A DNA stretch of 64,000 nucleotides from assembly GCA_011800155.1 (NCBI GenBank), contig CM022378.1, forward strand, positions 682,001 to 746,000, in the 5' to 3' direction. Each line of letters begins with the position of its first letter. Within the stretch, counting starts at the first letter, position 1. Made by a program: the position numbers and the translations under genes. The notes below the pieces were generated by a model that made no database searches, was not told the DNA's origin, and saw only the letters and a program-made list of their open reading frames with translations. This DNA comes from Flammulina velutipes (lineage: Eukaryota > Basidiomycota > Agaricomycetes > Agaricales > Physalacriaceae). Shown here piece by piece: positions 19,382-37,312 of the stretch.

Positions 19382-20031
19382 AATGATAGTAATTCTAATC
19401 GACAATATACACACAGCGAAGTGAGCAATAGCAAAACATAATCGAACACCAATATCGCCCACTCGGAACTCCATGCAAGTTTGACCGCCGCCGCCGCCGC
19501 CGCCGCCAAAATCAACGAACTACAAGCACTAGTCAGTTATATGTCACCAAGGACCACAAAGGTACACGTACCATTGATTCTTAGGCTTCCTCTTGAGATA
19601 TTTCTAGATGGCAGTCAGCGAACCGCTAGCGAGAGATGAAAGAACGTACGGAAAAGCTATCTTTCGTCAACGTCGAGTGGAAAGTGTCGAAGTCGGCTTT
19701 CGAGCCCAGTGGATGCTCCTTCTTCCAGTCTCCAGCGCAGCGATTCCTATGAACAAACAAATCAGTGAGCAAGGAACGTCAACTCGGAGAATAGACGTAC
19801 CACGGTTGCGCTCGCCAAGGGATCCCGTTAACCGCCAGAGTCTTGTTTGCGTGCGGTTGGACGCGGTCCAGGAGGAAGAGTCTCGTCCACAACACCAGTG
19901 GCAGTAGGCGACGCCAGCGCAGTTGATAACAGTGCTTGTGCTCTTCGTAAGACATTCTAGTATCATAGTTAGAGCTAGGAAACGAGCGCTGAAAGGATAA
20001 CGCACTTCAAAGTCACTTCTTTAGCCATGCA
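19382..20031 (-). CDS. Possible small multi-exon gene inside the inverted-repeat element
   Basis: Starting at the ATG near 20029-20031 (MAKEVTLK), four exons can be joined through GT-AG introns. They give a product containing SYEEHKHCYQLRWRRLLPLV, NRCAGDWKKEHPLGSKADFD, FHSTLTKDSFSKYLKRKPKN and then an alanine run from the GCG repeat. I recognise no family. The regular intron borders argue for coding exons, while the lack of any conserved motif and the position within a transposon-like unit argue for a captured or spurious gene. Confidence 0.25.
19486..19508 (+). repeat. CCG trinucleotide microsatellite
   Basis: Roughly seven to eight uninterrupted CCG units, the only long triplet repeat in the window. 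On the minus strand it would read as an alanine run in the putative exon above. Confidence 0.9.
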
Positions 20032-20639
20032 GATCTTGATATCCCTCGTCGCGGCTGCCCAACTTCATATATGCGGTATTCCTTGCGCTCACTAGGTCTT
20101 GGTGAGTGAGGGATCCTACTGGTCGAGCAGTACTCAGCTGTAGATCAAGTTAACTAGCTGAGATGAGATCCATAGAAGACGGTAACCTACCGTGTCTGAA
20201 AACGAGAAAGCTGAGAAGTCGACGACACCGTTGTCGGACGTGTCTTGACGGGAGATATGGTCGGTTCATGGTGGTACGAGGAAGAGAAGGAGCGTCACAC
20301 ATGTGACCTCTAATCGACGCGACTTGATCATGCGGTTTACATCAAGTCGCAGATTCGACCTTGGCTGTCGCAGTCGTATTCAACAGTGGTGGTTCAAAGC
20401 AAGTGTGATCAGGCTGTTCGCTTAAAATGGCAACTAGATGATCAATGATAATTCTATCTATGGGAGCCAATAGGTATCAATATTATCACTCTTTCCCAAC
20501 ACAGGTCAACCCATCCAAACGGAATTTTCACTGGGAGTGATGGTGGAATGGTGATCTTGTCGGTGGCCGATGCCTCCATGAATGGCCGAAAATGTCAATG
20601 GTAGCCAGAATGGCCGGATGTCTGGGCCATGTAAGCAGT

Positions 20640-20720
20640 TGGGCCAGAGCGGCCGGATGTACGGCCGACATGGCTGGATATATGGCCGACATGGCTGGAC
20701 ATATGGCCGACATGGACCAG
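20640..20720 (+). repeat. Degenerate tandem repeat with about 21 bp unit
   Basis: The unit ATGGCTGGATATATGGCCGAC recurs about three times with small changes (GGATGTACGGCCGACATGG, GGATATATGGCCGACATGG, GGACATATGGCCGACATGG). Less regular GGCCGGATG/GGCCGAAAATG copies flank it from 20580 to 20660. It begins just outside the right inverted repeat. The open frames over it are low-complexity artefacts. Confidence 0.8.
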
Positions 20721-21168
20721 ATATGTCGTGTTTCCGGATCCGGATCGCCGCATATCTGGCCCGTAATGTCCAAAGTTTGGTTTTGGGAACGATCCAAAGT
20801 AGTGACAAATTCATACTTTGTCGTCAATTTAACACCGGCTTAAATTAATGACAAAACTTGGGAAAACTATGTCTTTACGGCTGCTCTAAAGCTGATACAA
20901 ACCGTTAAGTACTCCTTGTGCAAGACAACAATGAGACAAAACAGTACTTGATACACCATCAACATGCTTCCACAGCATCTGTCGTGAGTTTCGATAACAA
21001 TACAAACGTGCGGAATAGCTTCACGTACACAAAGGGAGACCGGCCCTCATCCCTAATCGATCTCAGCGCCGCGACAGACTTCAAGGCCCTAGTTCTTTCC
21101 TTCTCCTTCTCCATTCGAAGCATTCGGAGCTGTATCCTCGTTACTGTATCAGATTATCAGATGTGACT
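20721..21168. other. Intergenic, no recognised gene
   Basis: Contains an 82-codon frame on the plus strand (20918-21166) with no recognisable motif. This is probably the spacer between the repeat element and the next minus-strand gene. Confidence 0.4.
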
Positions 21169-22254
21169 TCACCAACAGGAAGGCGGTTTGGACCCACAGA
21201 AGTCATCTGGGTGGACATCATCTGGCTCGACTGTCTCTCCGAGGGAATGCCGAAGGTCCTCTTCGCGTTCTGCCAACTCTCTTATCTGCTGACGGATGTC
21301 TGAGAGCTCTTGAAGCGATTGAGATATCTCTTTCTGGTCGAAAGATGGCCCTACGCGGTCTGAGACAGGTGGAGACGGAGATCGTCGAAAACTTCTCTAC
21401 CAATGGTTTTAGGTTCGAAAGTATGATGATTCAGCGGTAGACTCACCGAGGCTGATGAACGACGAAATGCTGTTGACTTCGTGAATATTAGCTTGAGATA
21501 GATAGATCACAATCGAATGTGGTTCACCTCGAACGACTCGGTGCGTGCGCTATCCATCGTATGCCGAGAGCAGTTGGAATCGAGACTGTGTCTTGAAAGT
21601 TTGTATCTTGTAGAAGCGGGAGTGGGACTTGCAGATCTACTGGCACGTCGATGCGACGATTCCTGTGCAACCGTGGTCCTATTACACATGTTCGCTGATT
21701 TAGTTGCTTGGGATGGGATCTTCCTCACCTTTCCGACAACGACATGCTGCGCCTGGAGGAATGGTCAGTGGTCATTTGACAGATGGACTACGACGTACAA
21801 TGAGCACTTATCTAGCTCAAACGACGATACTTTGGATAGACAGCGGCGGAGGCTGAGGCCAGGAAATATTTCACCGCGTACCCTCGATAACAGTGTTTTG
21901 TGTAGAATCTAGTATTCGTTGCTGTTGAATCACGTCACTGAGGGAAGAGGCATATACACATACCGAATGAAAAGTTGTATCCCACCAGAACTGCACAACT
22001 CCACGTTCGCCAAAAGAAAAGTTTTGCCGTTTGGGTTGAACAAAGTCCAGATAATCGAGATCACGTTGAACGGTCCCAATGTTAACAGTGCGCCACTGTT
22101 CGGCTTTTTGGCCTCCGTATATCGCTGTTACTGTAACAGTGATAGGACGAGATTTTTCAGGTGAGGCCATAGCGAACGTGGTGGTAAAAGTGAAAGGTAC
22201 ACGCCATTCTGGAGGAGAGAAGGACGGAGAGTCGGTCCGAATTTTGATCGTCAC
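21169..22254 (-). CDS. Small coiled-coil protein with a VQFWW motif, function unknown
   Basis: Five exons join in frame from ATG at 22252-22254 to TGA 21169-21171. The N-terminal domain is beta-rich (ITVTVTAIYGGQKAEQWRTV, RDLDYLDFVQPKRQNFSFGE, GVVQFWWDTTFH) and is followed by QRILDSTQNTVIE, a serine/arginine-rich linker (SSHRRASRSASPTPASTRYK), RRSPSPPVSDRVGPSFDQ and a C-terminal coiled coil (QSLQELSDIRQQIRELAERE). One intron is about 105 bases, longer than typical here. The FWW-containing domain resembles the small gene at 45738-46106, suggesting a lineage-specific family. No known function; no signal peptide or membrane span. Confidence 0.55.
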
Positions 22255-22595
22255 CTCCAGTTTAGGCTCTTCAACAACTCTTCAACAGAGCACTTTTTTG
22301 CTCCTCAGACTCTGGCAGACTGCTAAATAATCTTTCTTATTTCCATGACAGAGAACGGTCCAGTTTCTCCAAAATTCAGGACACTATGGACGCCAATTCT
22401 CGGTGACGACCTACTCGCAGGATGCTTCCGTACAGTTCAACGTTTCCCTCATCGTTAATTCCCATATGTGACACACTATTTGTTCAGAAGTCCATTGGCG
22501 GCTTGGGAGGATGACATGACGCGGTTGTTACATGGGTATCTTGTCGTCATCTCGTAATTCGCGTACAGTTCAAAGTTCTAACCAAGGTTATAATC
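22255..22595. other. Intergenic, no gene seen
   Basis: Spacer between the coiled-coil gene start and the DUF6593 gene stop. No recognisable open frame. Confidence 0.4.
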
Positions 22596-23352
22596 CTAGT
22601 CACCCTTGATATTCTGCAAACCGCGCTCCTGGTCCTTCCGAATCTTCTCAACAAAGATGAACGTGAAGAAAATCAAGTCGACCATCGACTCGTATCCTGG
22701 CACGATTTCGAGGTACGCTGGCTGAGAGCCCTTGGAGCTGAATAATCCCAAGCTTCTTCTGTGGAACTGGGCTAACATTCTCTTGGAACCATCGTTGAAA
22801 ATGAGCTGTAGCCTATTGTCAGAAGGAAAGTGAATTGAGATGTCGCGTGGCGTACCTTCGCCGTATCGCCTAACACCCATATCAATTCTCTTCCGTCTGG
22901 GGCAACAAACGCGCGATTTCTTTACAAGTTGAATCAGCGTTCGCAATGGAAAGCGCAGATATAACCACCTACTTGCCGTACCAACCCCAGCCTTCTTTCC
23001 TGAAATAAGCATCCGACGGCATCTCTTGTCCATCCCGCTTGAGTATGGCGGACTTCATAGGTACCCAGTCGATCTCCCCCACTTTCACGAAATTATCAAG
23101 AAATTCGAGCGCTTCTACAGAGCCATCGTCGCTTTCAACGTCCAAGCTCTGCTTGTCGGGATGAACGCTCTCTCGGCTCTTCCAATCAGGGTCCGGGCGC
23201 GAAGACTCCGAAGGCGTAATACGGTAGATTGTTGTCGTGCGATTGCCCTTCGACGAAGGAGTATGGACTTTATAGATGGCCTGGCCGGAGCTGTTCCTCC
23301 AGGTGTTGTTGAGGACGGAAGACGTCTTTGCTGAGGTGTGGTATAAGTTCAT
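22596..23352 (-). CDS. DUF6593-domain protein
   Basis: Three exons from ATG 23350-23352 to the TAG at 22596-22598. The sequence follows the DUF6593 pattern of basidiomycete proteins: NLYHTSAKTSSVLNNTWRNS, GQAIYKVHTP, TTTIYRITPSES, VGEIDWVPMKSAILKRDGQE, YFRKEGWGWYGKNRAFVAPD, GRELIWVLGDTAK, LIFNDGSKRMLAQFHRRSLG and a C-terminal hydrophobic helix (MVDLIFFTFIFVEKIRKDQE). Introns are at about 22853-22905 and 22923-22976. The domain has a tubby/LURAP-like beta-barrel layout with a C-terminal helix, but its molecular role is unknown. Reading frame intact; about 215 residues. Confidence 0.85.
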
Positions 23353-23950
23353 GAGGAATGATGTTGATGTACCGACACGTCTATCCGATCAGCTTTATAT
23401 GAGTGGAGAGAGGCTGTGCCAATGCTGCGGAAACACATAGAGCTGAAGCGGTGAAGCTTGATGAAGTGATACCAATCGATAGATACAGTTGGTGCCAAGT
23501 GGCAAGTGCGCACTGCGCAGGTAGGACACATTGACGTAGCACGTGCGAACATTCCAAGAACATTCATGATCAGAAGACAACGTGCCCGCCGGCACCCTTC
23601 TTTCTCGCCAACTGGCAACACTACAGTAAGTACTGCGTTACCGCGTTGGTATGGAATGATTCGGTGCAATGCTCCAAAAGACTCATGCGAGGTTAATGGC
23701 AATACCTTGAATATCATAGTTCCTGACTTATGTAGATGGTACGTCGCCCTACACTTGAAGAATTTGCATCCTTACTGACAGAACCGTAGTGTCTCTTATC
23801 GTATGTGGGCGTTTGTCAAAAAAAATTCCAAGCCTTACCTCATGTGGCATCTAAAATCAAGATTAGCTCGTACATGTGTTGAACAGGCGTCGACCTCGAG
23901 GCGACGCAAGGCAAGTTGCTTCGACTTGCGTCCATTACGACCAGGCTTCA
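23353..23950. other. Intergenic region, possible 5' leader of the RING gene
   Basis: No coding region recognised. A GT...AG pair near 23735-23788 suggests a possible leader intron for the following RING gene. Confidence 0.3.
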
Positions 23951-24797
23951 GAATGCTTTGTGTAGAGGCATCAGGAACCTGCGATATCTGCTTTGAAAGA
24001 TTCCGAGGCGAGCCAGGCTGCTTGACGGCTCCTCATTCCATTCCATGCGGACATGTCTTTTGCAAAACGTACGTTCGATCAGTACTCATTGTGGTGGCGG
24101 GATTCGTTCTCACGAACGCAGATGCCTCACATCCGTCGTCGCTCCTCGTAAATGCCCATTATGTCGCCATCCGTTCGCCCTGCAAACGATACGCAAAATA
24201 CATCTCGAGACCTCACAGGCTAGAGATCGCGAAGAGATGGATCTGGTGCAGAGATACTTGAATACACTCGATTGCACTGAGGATGGTCCCCTGCTTGATG
24301 TCGTTACAGAGATCGGTGCGTTCCTTCAAAGCGGGAAAGTGAGTACTGGATCTCTCTTACAAGGAGCTTTGACTGACATGCGACATAGGAAGCGGCAACG
24401 ATATCCCGGGTGCTCAAACTGAAGGTTCAATGCGAGTCCCTTAGGTCGAAGCATCAAGAGGACAAGAAGAGAATGGAGGCATACCAAAGCATCATCAAGC
24501 GTTTGGAGAAATTCCAAGTGGAGGATTCCAAGTGTCGCGTCGAGCTCAAGGCGCTGCGGAGGTAAGTATTCTTTGACTCTGTTCTACCATGCTCGTAATA
24601 TCCCATGACGCATTAGGCAAGCGATATTGGACGGCGACTATATCGCACGCCTGGAAGGACATATTGCGCAACTGGAGGAACACTTTTTGCACAAGGCGAG
24701 TCCGAAACCACGTCCAACCCCGTCGGATACCCTCATTTTCGATGGCATGGTGAAGGCATTGAGGGATGCGATGGATTTGAACCCAGTTTCTGCTTGA
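23951..24797 (+). CDS. RING-finger coiled-coil protein (copy 1)
   Basis: ATG 23951 opens MLCVEASGT, then a C3HC4-type RING split by an intron: CDICFERF ... CGHVFCKT CLTSV ... CPLCRHPF. RING domains of this type usually recruit E2 enzymes for ubiquitin transfer. Downstream come ALQTIRKIHLETSQARDREE, VVTEIGAFLQSGK, then a long coiled coil (EAATISRVLKLKVQCESLRS, KRLEKFQVEDSKCRVELKAL, YIARLEGHIAQLEEHFLHKA) and a stop after MDLNPVSA. Introns lie at about 24066-24120, 24340-24389 and 24562-24617. Two further genes in this window (37.3 kb, 59.4 kb) share the same plan of N-terminal RING followed by coiled coil. Substrate unknown. Confidence 0.8.
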
Positions 24798-24993
24798 GAC
24801 GATAATCTGCGTACAAATTATCGTTTTTAGAGTGAAACAAAGTCGCATCTGAGGTCGGAGGCATAAGAAATTGAGATGGACGATATGAGCTAAAAAGGAA
24901 AAGATCGACGATCAATTTTTTTTCTGGCATCAACCATCATTCGCTCGCCACGTCCAAGCCACATCCTCCCTTCTCGTTCAAATCGTAACGAGT

Positions 24994-25992
24994 ATGGACA
25001 CGTCTCTCATATGCCTTAAGACGACACCGCACGGTGGTAGAGGCGTCTTCACAATCTGCCCAATACCCAAGAACACCGTTGTTTTCTCTAGCCCAGGACC
25101 ATACGCTTCGGTCATAGATCGTGCATTCCGCAAAGAAGTCTGCAGCGAATGCTTTGCCTACACATTTGACACCAATCACAGAACCTGGAGCGTCAAACAC
25201 GAGCCCGCCGGGGTATTTTTTTGTTCTTTTGGATGCCGTGACGTTTGGCTGCTGGTTCATCGGGAGCTCGAAGAAAAGTATCATCTGGCCCTCTCACGGC
25301 TAGGGAACTCCAGGAGAAATGGGCGGGGTGATAGCGATTGGACTGGACCCGTAACTCAGGAATCCATCGATGCTGCGTGGCTAAACCCTCCTGCTCTGTT
25401 ATCATTTCCACCGATGTCGGAACTCGAGCTGGACAGCGCGAGGTTTATCGTCTCAGCGATACTCCAGCGCCATCGATATCCTGAAACGTGGAAGGAGGTC
25501 CTCAATTTGCAAGACAACGAACTTTTATTCACGCGCCTCCATCCGGAAATGCTAGAGTCTCACCTGCACCTCGGCGTTCTAGTACGAGAGGCCACCAAGG
25601 CTGCCCGTATACTCTTCAGCTTCGATGTCATGCAAGCAACGAGGCAGATTTTGGCCAGGGATTATGGGAATGTGTTTGGCCTATACGAGGAAAAGGATGA
25701 CACCGAGATGTTCGGGTTCGCGATGTTTACGACTGCATCCTATTTCAACCATGGTTAGATAAACGCTTCTCTGTCGTGCATCCAGGCTGACCCTTTCGCA
25801 GATTGCACGCCTAACATCAAGAAAGAGAGGAAGGGCCGCGCCATGGAATTCTACACTACTCGCGATGTAGAGGCAGGCGAGGAACTCTGTATAAGCTACG
25901 TGGAAGAATTGGACCCTGTCGAAAAGCGCCAGTTGCGATTGAAGGAATGGTGGTTCTTCGAATGCACGTGTCGGCGATGTCGGGACGAGTGA
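24994..25992 (+). CDS. SET-domain protein, SMYD/Set6-like
   Basis: Two exons (24994-25755, about 25801-25992). The product begins DTSLICLKTTPHGGRGVFTI, a split-SET start (GRGVF), then an interrupted region with cysteines CSECFAY and FFCSFGCRDVW in a MYND-like position, a helical insert, and the catalytic end: FTTASYFNHDCTPNIKKE, RDVEAGEELCISYVEELDP and the post-SET cysteines FECTCRRCRDE. NHDCTPN and GEELCISY are the S-adenosylmethionine-binding signatures of protein lysine methyltransferases. About 315 residues, complete. The substrate cannot be deduced. The intron begins right after the NH of NHDC. Confidence 0.85.
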
Positions 25993-26245
25993 GTGGCCCA
26001 CTCTTTATGTTTGCCCCCGCTGATAATGAATTCTCAGCTTGGCCATCGTATCGTACAGAGAACAATGACGGACGCTTCCTGTGGCTCCGAGAAATGCCCA
26101 CTCCCTCATTGTTGACATTCATTATTAAGTTTGCGAAAGTCACAGCGTATAGTATATAATCCAGCGCATTCGCATCCTCATATCTTACTCAGTATCCCTC
26201 CTCTCATCGCATCCATCTCAACCCACGCAACCTAACCCAGTCAAC

Positions 26246-26755
26246 ATGAGCTCCACGATTCAGACCCGTACGTTCTCCTTGTTGATTCTTCAGACAGAGA
26301 TTTAAATTCCTTACTGCAGCTGCCTTCTATTGGATTCCCGTGGACGTAGACCCTTCTGCTCCCGTCGAAGTCGACGGCGCTACTTACTACCCCGGAAACA
26401 GCCTTCCTCAGATCCGTACGTTACCCTTGTCGTCTCTTCCAGACGGAGATCTAAATTCGTTTTTTTTTCTTTTACAGAGACCGCCTTTTATTGGATGCCT
26501 GTGGGTGTATACCCCTCTGCCCATGTCATTTCTCCCGTCGAAGTCGCCGGCATGACTTACTACCCCGAAAACAGCCTACCTCAAGGCACTGCCGCCCAAG
26601 ACGGCACCACCTACTTCCCCCAGCCAGCCAAAGCCTACCAGTTCCCTCCCGGTCCGACTGTCTGGAATGGCACAACATACTATACTCCCCCTCGCGCTCC
26701 CGTTGTCACTCCTCCTCCGAAAGTTCTAACCCGTATTACAAAACACAAAAACTAG
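26246..26755 (+). CDS. Small proline/tyrosine-rich protein built from a duplicated exon and intron
   Basis: Three exons: SSTIQT, then PAFYWIPVDVDPSAPVEVDG with ATYYPGNSLPQI, then QTAFYWMPVGVYPSAHVISP with VEVAGMTYYPENSLPQG followed by repeats TTYFPQPAKAYQFPPG and TTYYTPPRAPVVTPPP. Exons 2 and 3 are homologous, and so are the two introns (both start GTACGTT and contain CAGACRGAGATYTAAATTC), which shows a tandem duplication of an exon with its intron. The predicted protein of about 130 residues has no signal peptide and resembles tyrosine/proline-repeat proteins. Function unknown. A CT-rich leader lies upstream (26160-26240). Confidence 0.7.
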
Positions 26756-27110
26756 TTCATGTCTCGTTAACACAGGTCGTGACCATAGGCATTCACATAA
26801 TTATACCCGATCCATACTTACTCTGTAAACAATCTTGTATTTATGTTCCTCGTGTCTTTGCTGTAGAATAGATCATTGCCATTTCGATGGATTCTTCATT
26901 CAGCTTCAGGCGCACATAAGTGACTCTATCATAAAGGGTATCTATACGTTGAGTAACTTTCTGTCCTTCATAGCAATGATGAAAGATCCTTGCTAAACAG
27001 CACCGTTTTATGTAGTACACTTGAACGTGAGGACCTTGAATAATTTACAATGCGAGTAGGTAAAACGACATCGTGCTCTAAGTATGTGTGGCAACAGATA
27101 AAATATCATA
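26756..27110. other. Intergenic, convergent 3' ends
   Basis: Holds the 3' flanks of the small repeat protein and of the BEACH gene. No gene seen. Confidence 0.5.
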
Positions 27111-34691
<7,581 letters not shown>

Positions 34692-35549
34692 GTTTATGTT
34701 GCCGATGCTAGCATTTCAGTCGTCGTGGTCGTAATTTAGCAGGGATAGAGAAGACGTCGCAGCAGCCCAAGAGCTGGTTGTCGGTCGCCTTGTCGTTCGT
34801 CGTTGATGGTAGGTAGCCAGGATACAATTGACCCGCCCCCGCATTCAGCGCGTAAATGTATTTACGTATATTTGGTCAGCGCTGAACTGTGGCGCACTCC
34901 TGACTTTGCTCTTACAAATGCCAATAGTGCACCTCGAGTCTGATGAGAGATAGTGTTCCTAATTATTATCTGGACTTCAATTCAGCTGTAGGAAATTAAT
35001 TCGGGGGGATTAACACCAGACACTGAACTGGCCAGCACGGTCATCCAGAAAATTCTGCTGTCCCAAAGAATGCACCCCAAACCGTGGAATATAGGCTTGC
35101 CGCGCACGTTGTCGGTAACAGAACTCGGCCTCGTGTTCACCGTGCTCTCTCTAGCGTCGTAATAGATAGCGGATATCATTAACCAACAGGACACTGTGCG
35201 TCTATCGTGTCTGTCCATTCAAAAAAAAGTCTCAATTCAAGGAAGACCTTCTGTGAATAGCGCGGTGATAGCGCAAATCAAGAAATTTGACCAACGTCAA
35301 AAACGCGATAAACACGTTGTGCTCTCGGGAGAACGAACTGGTTTGCCAGCGGAGGAAGGGCGAAGGGCAAGGTTGGTGGCGTTCTCGCTGAAAGGTGGGT
35401 GTCATTCGCATAGCAGATTGGGCACGGGCGATTCCCGGGACGAAAACGAGTGGTATAAGGTAAGACCTCCGCCGGAGCCAATAGTTTTGTGATACAAGGG
35501 TACATGACCGTTGCCTTTGCTACCTCGCCTATGCAGACCTAATACTCCT
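34692..35549. other. Intergenic, no recognised gene
   Basis: About 860 bases upstream of the BEACH gene and downstream of Sec61 beta. A 98-codon frame at 35196-35492 is low in conserved features. Likely contains the BEACH-gene promoter near 34700-34850. Confidence 0.4.
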
Positions 35550-36010
35550 CTACTTTGAGAAAGCACGGATGGCCTTGGCCGAGATATGGAGGAAGAAGAT
35601 GGATGCAATAAAGGCAAGGGATAGGACAAGGACAATGAACGGGTCACTATAGCAGAATAATGGTTAACAAGTGAAATAGAGGCGTTGAAATGACCACGTA
35701 CACTTTCAAGCCAGGAGAGTCATCCGTGTAGAGTTTCAGCATTGTGTTTGAGGATCCACCAGCACCCGCCGCACGGGTCGAGTTTGGTCGCGAGACAGTG
35801 GTGTTGGTCGCTCGTCGGCTGGACTATGGCGTTAGAGACGATTTCGAGAGTAGCCGCACATAATAACGAACCGAATTTGAGCGCCAGGAGGCTTGTTTAC
35901 ACCGGAGGAAGAAGTAGGCCTCACCGAGGGCGCTTCGTTGTGAGAATCGGAGTCCGACTGCAGCGACGTTAACAAGCCAGAGCAGCAGCAGTGCAAAGTA
36001 GACTTGCCAT
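35550..36010 (-). CDS. sec61B: Sec61 translocon beta subunit
   Basis: Encodes the tail-anchored beta subunit of the ER Sec61 channel. Recognisable parts are HNEAPSVRPTSSSGVNKPPG, the conserved linker RPNSTRAAGAGGSSNTMLKL then YTDDSPGLKV, an intron (about 35646-35704), and the membrane span DPFIVLVLSLAFIASIFFLH followed by ISAKAIRAFSK and TAG at 35550-35552. The middle intron (about 35840-35877) gives the wrong phase by one base, so a base is missing around 35840-35885. The first exon is also uncertain: ATG 36008-36010 followed by an intron gives MAS-like residues but not cleanly. Length about 100 residues, as expected. Confidence 0.8.
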
Positions 36011-37312
36011 TATTACTGAATAAAAACTAGTGCTTTGAAGGCTGAAGAGCAATAAAGAGGTATTGGGCAAAGGCAAAGGGTGAACGTGGAAGGGCAAGGT
36101 ACGATTCAGTATTTTGTAGCACGTGGTCTGACACGTATGTTTCTCTTCCTCCACGACCGCCAAAACCGAATACATTCCTCTTTTCTGAACAAATTAATCC
36201 TCGTTTCGCTACGGTTTATTCCAAGATTTGTTCAAGAAAATCGTAATGCAACGCTGACGCTGCCTCCCAACTGCATTTGTCGCTCTCGGTAGTAATAATT
36301 TAATTTACGCCCTCCTTCAAAACTCGGACGTCCCAAGTCGAAAGGTATCTGCGTGTACTCCGTGTGTTATATTATTAGGACTTACATGTCGTTTAGCGTT
36401 TCACCCCGCTTAACTCTGGTCTGATTCAGTGACTGGCTATCGAGGCGCTATAGCACTTCCAAAAATCTGAGGCGCGATAATTAAACGCGGCGTCAATCTA
36501 TCTATACAGTTAACGGACCCATTCCCGTGACGGTTCCACTACGAAAGGCTTTCTTTCACCTCATATCCCCGTTTTCCGAACAAAGGGCCACCCGTTCACA
36601 TCTCATTTGCGGTCCTAGTTCATTTCTCTGCCCGAAAGACGGTCTTCTGGGCATATTCCTCACCCTTTCATCAAATGGAACCCCATTGTTCGCCCAAATT
36701 GTTCGCCCAAAGTGAGAATCTTTTGCTATGACTCTGTACCTTCTGATGCTCTTCAAGCAGTAGCGCGATTTATGTAGGGCAGACTTCCCAGTAAGTATCC
36801 AGACGCCTGACGGGAAACACATGTTCACTTCGAATTCTGGGCCCGAGGTCTACCTCCGATAGTCAGACCAAAATGAAGGGATGTGCCGACGCGCGCTTGG
36901 ACACTCCATTGACAATTGTCCACTTCTTGAACGAGGTCACCAGAGACGTGCACTTTAGGCTTGGATCATCTGCTATAGGGCGATGTCCCAGGATCGAATC
37001 CGATTGGCCAGATAACCTCTTCCATCCTAATTGAAGACGCTGCCACGATAGGAAACCGGCTCGACGTGGCTCGATCCGATTCGATTCAAACGCTCATAAC
37101 CTCCGTTGTCCGCTGAGGCCTCGTGTCTCTCCATATAACTCCCAACTTTATTATCTCTCGAGACCCCTTCCTTTTGACACTTCTCTCTTCAGCCAACGAC
37201 ACGTGTTCAGGTGTGGTCAATCACATCTTCATCCTCACGATATTCATTCAAAAGGCGACAGATCTCTGCTCAGGTCCGAGCCCAACCCGACCTCTCTCCA
37301 CCACAACTATAC
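36011..37312. other. Intergenic, 1.3 kb, no recognised gene
   Basis: Contains only short random frames. A CATATAACTCCC string at about 37132 and a pyrimidine-rich tract up to 37200 resemble a core promoter and leader for the RING gene at 37313. Nothing else is supported. Confidence 0.4.

Larger units (their letters stand above)
19180..20535. mobile_element. Element bounded by 53-bp inverted repeats, about 1.36 kb
   Basis: The segment 19180-19232 (starting CCCAGTGAAAATTCCGTTTG and ending GAGTGATAA) is an almost perfect inverted copy of 20483-20535 (starting TTATCACTC and ending ...TTTTCACTGGG), with about two mismatches in 53 positions. This is the layout of a terminal-inverted-repeat DNA transposon or a large MITE. 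I found no clear target-site duplication: flanks GTTATC and AGTGAT differ. The interior holds no recognisable transposase but does hold several short exon-like frames on the minus strand and a GCG/CGC triplet run, so it may be a non-autonomous element carrying host-derived exons. Confidence 0.7.

Noticed and set aside
20640..20720. Repeat array considered as CRISPR
   Set aside because: Units are contiguous without spacers and the host is a eukaryote.
20506..20848. Four overlapping frames with regular peptide repeats (for example MADMAG/CRPYIQP)
   Set aside because: They are translations of the 21-bp tandem repeat in several frames and strands, not genes.
22079..22330. Plus-strand frame opposite the FWW protein
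   Set aside because: Overlaps conserved minus-strand coding sequence and lacks its own motif.
35196..35492. 98-codon plus-strand frame
   Set aside because: No recognisable domain, and it ends just before the Sec61 beta stop region; kept as intergenic.
36960..37020. GGATCGAATCC considered as a tRNA B box
   Set aside because: No A box at the right distance and no acceptor pairing.
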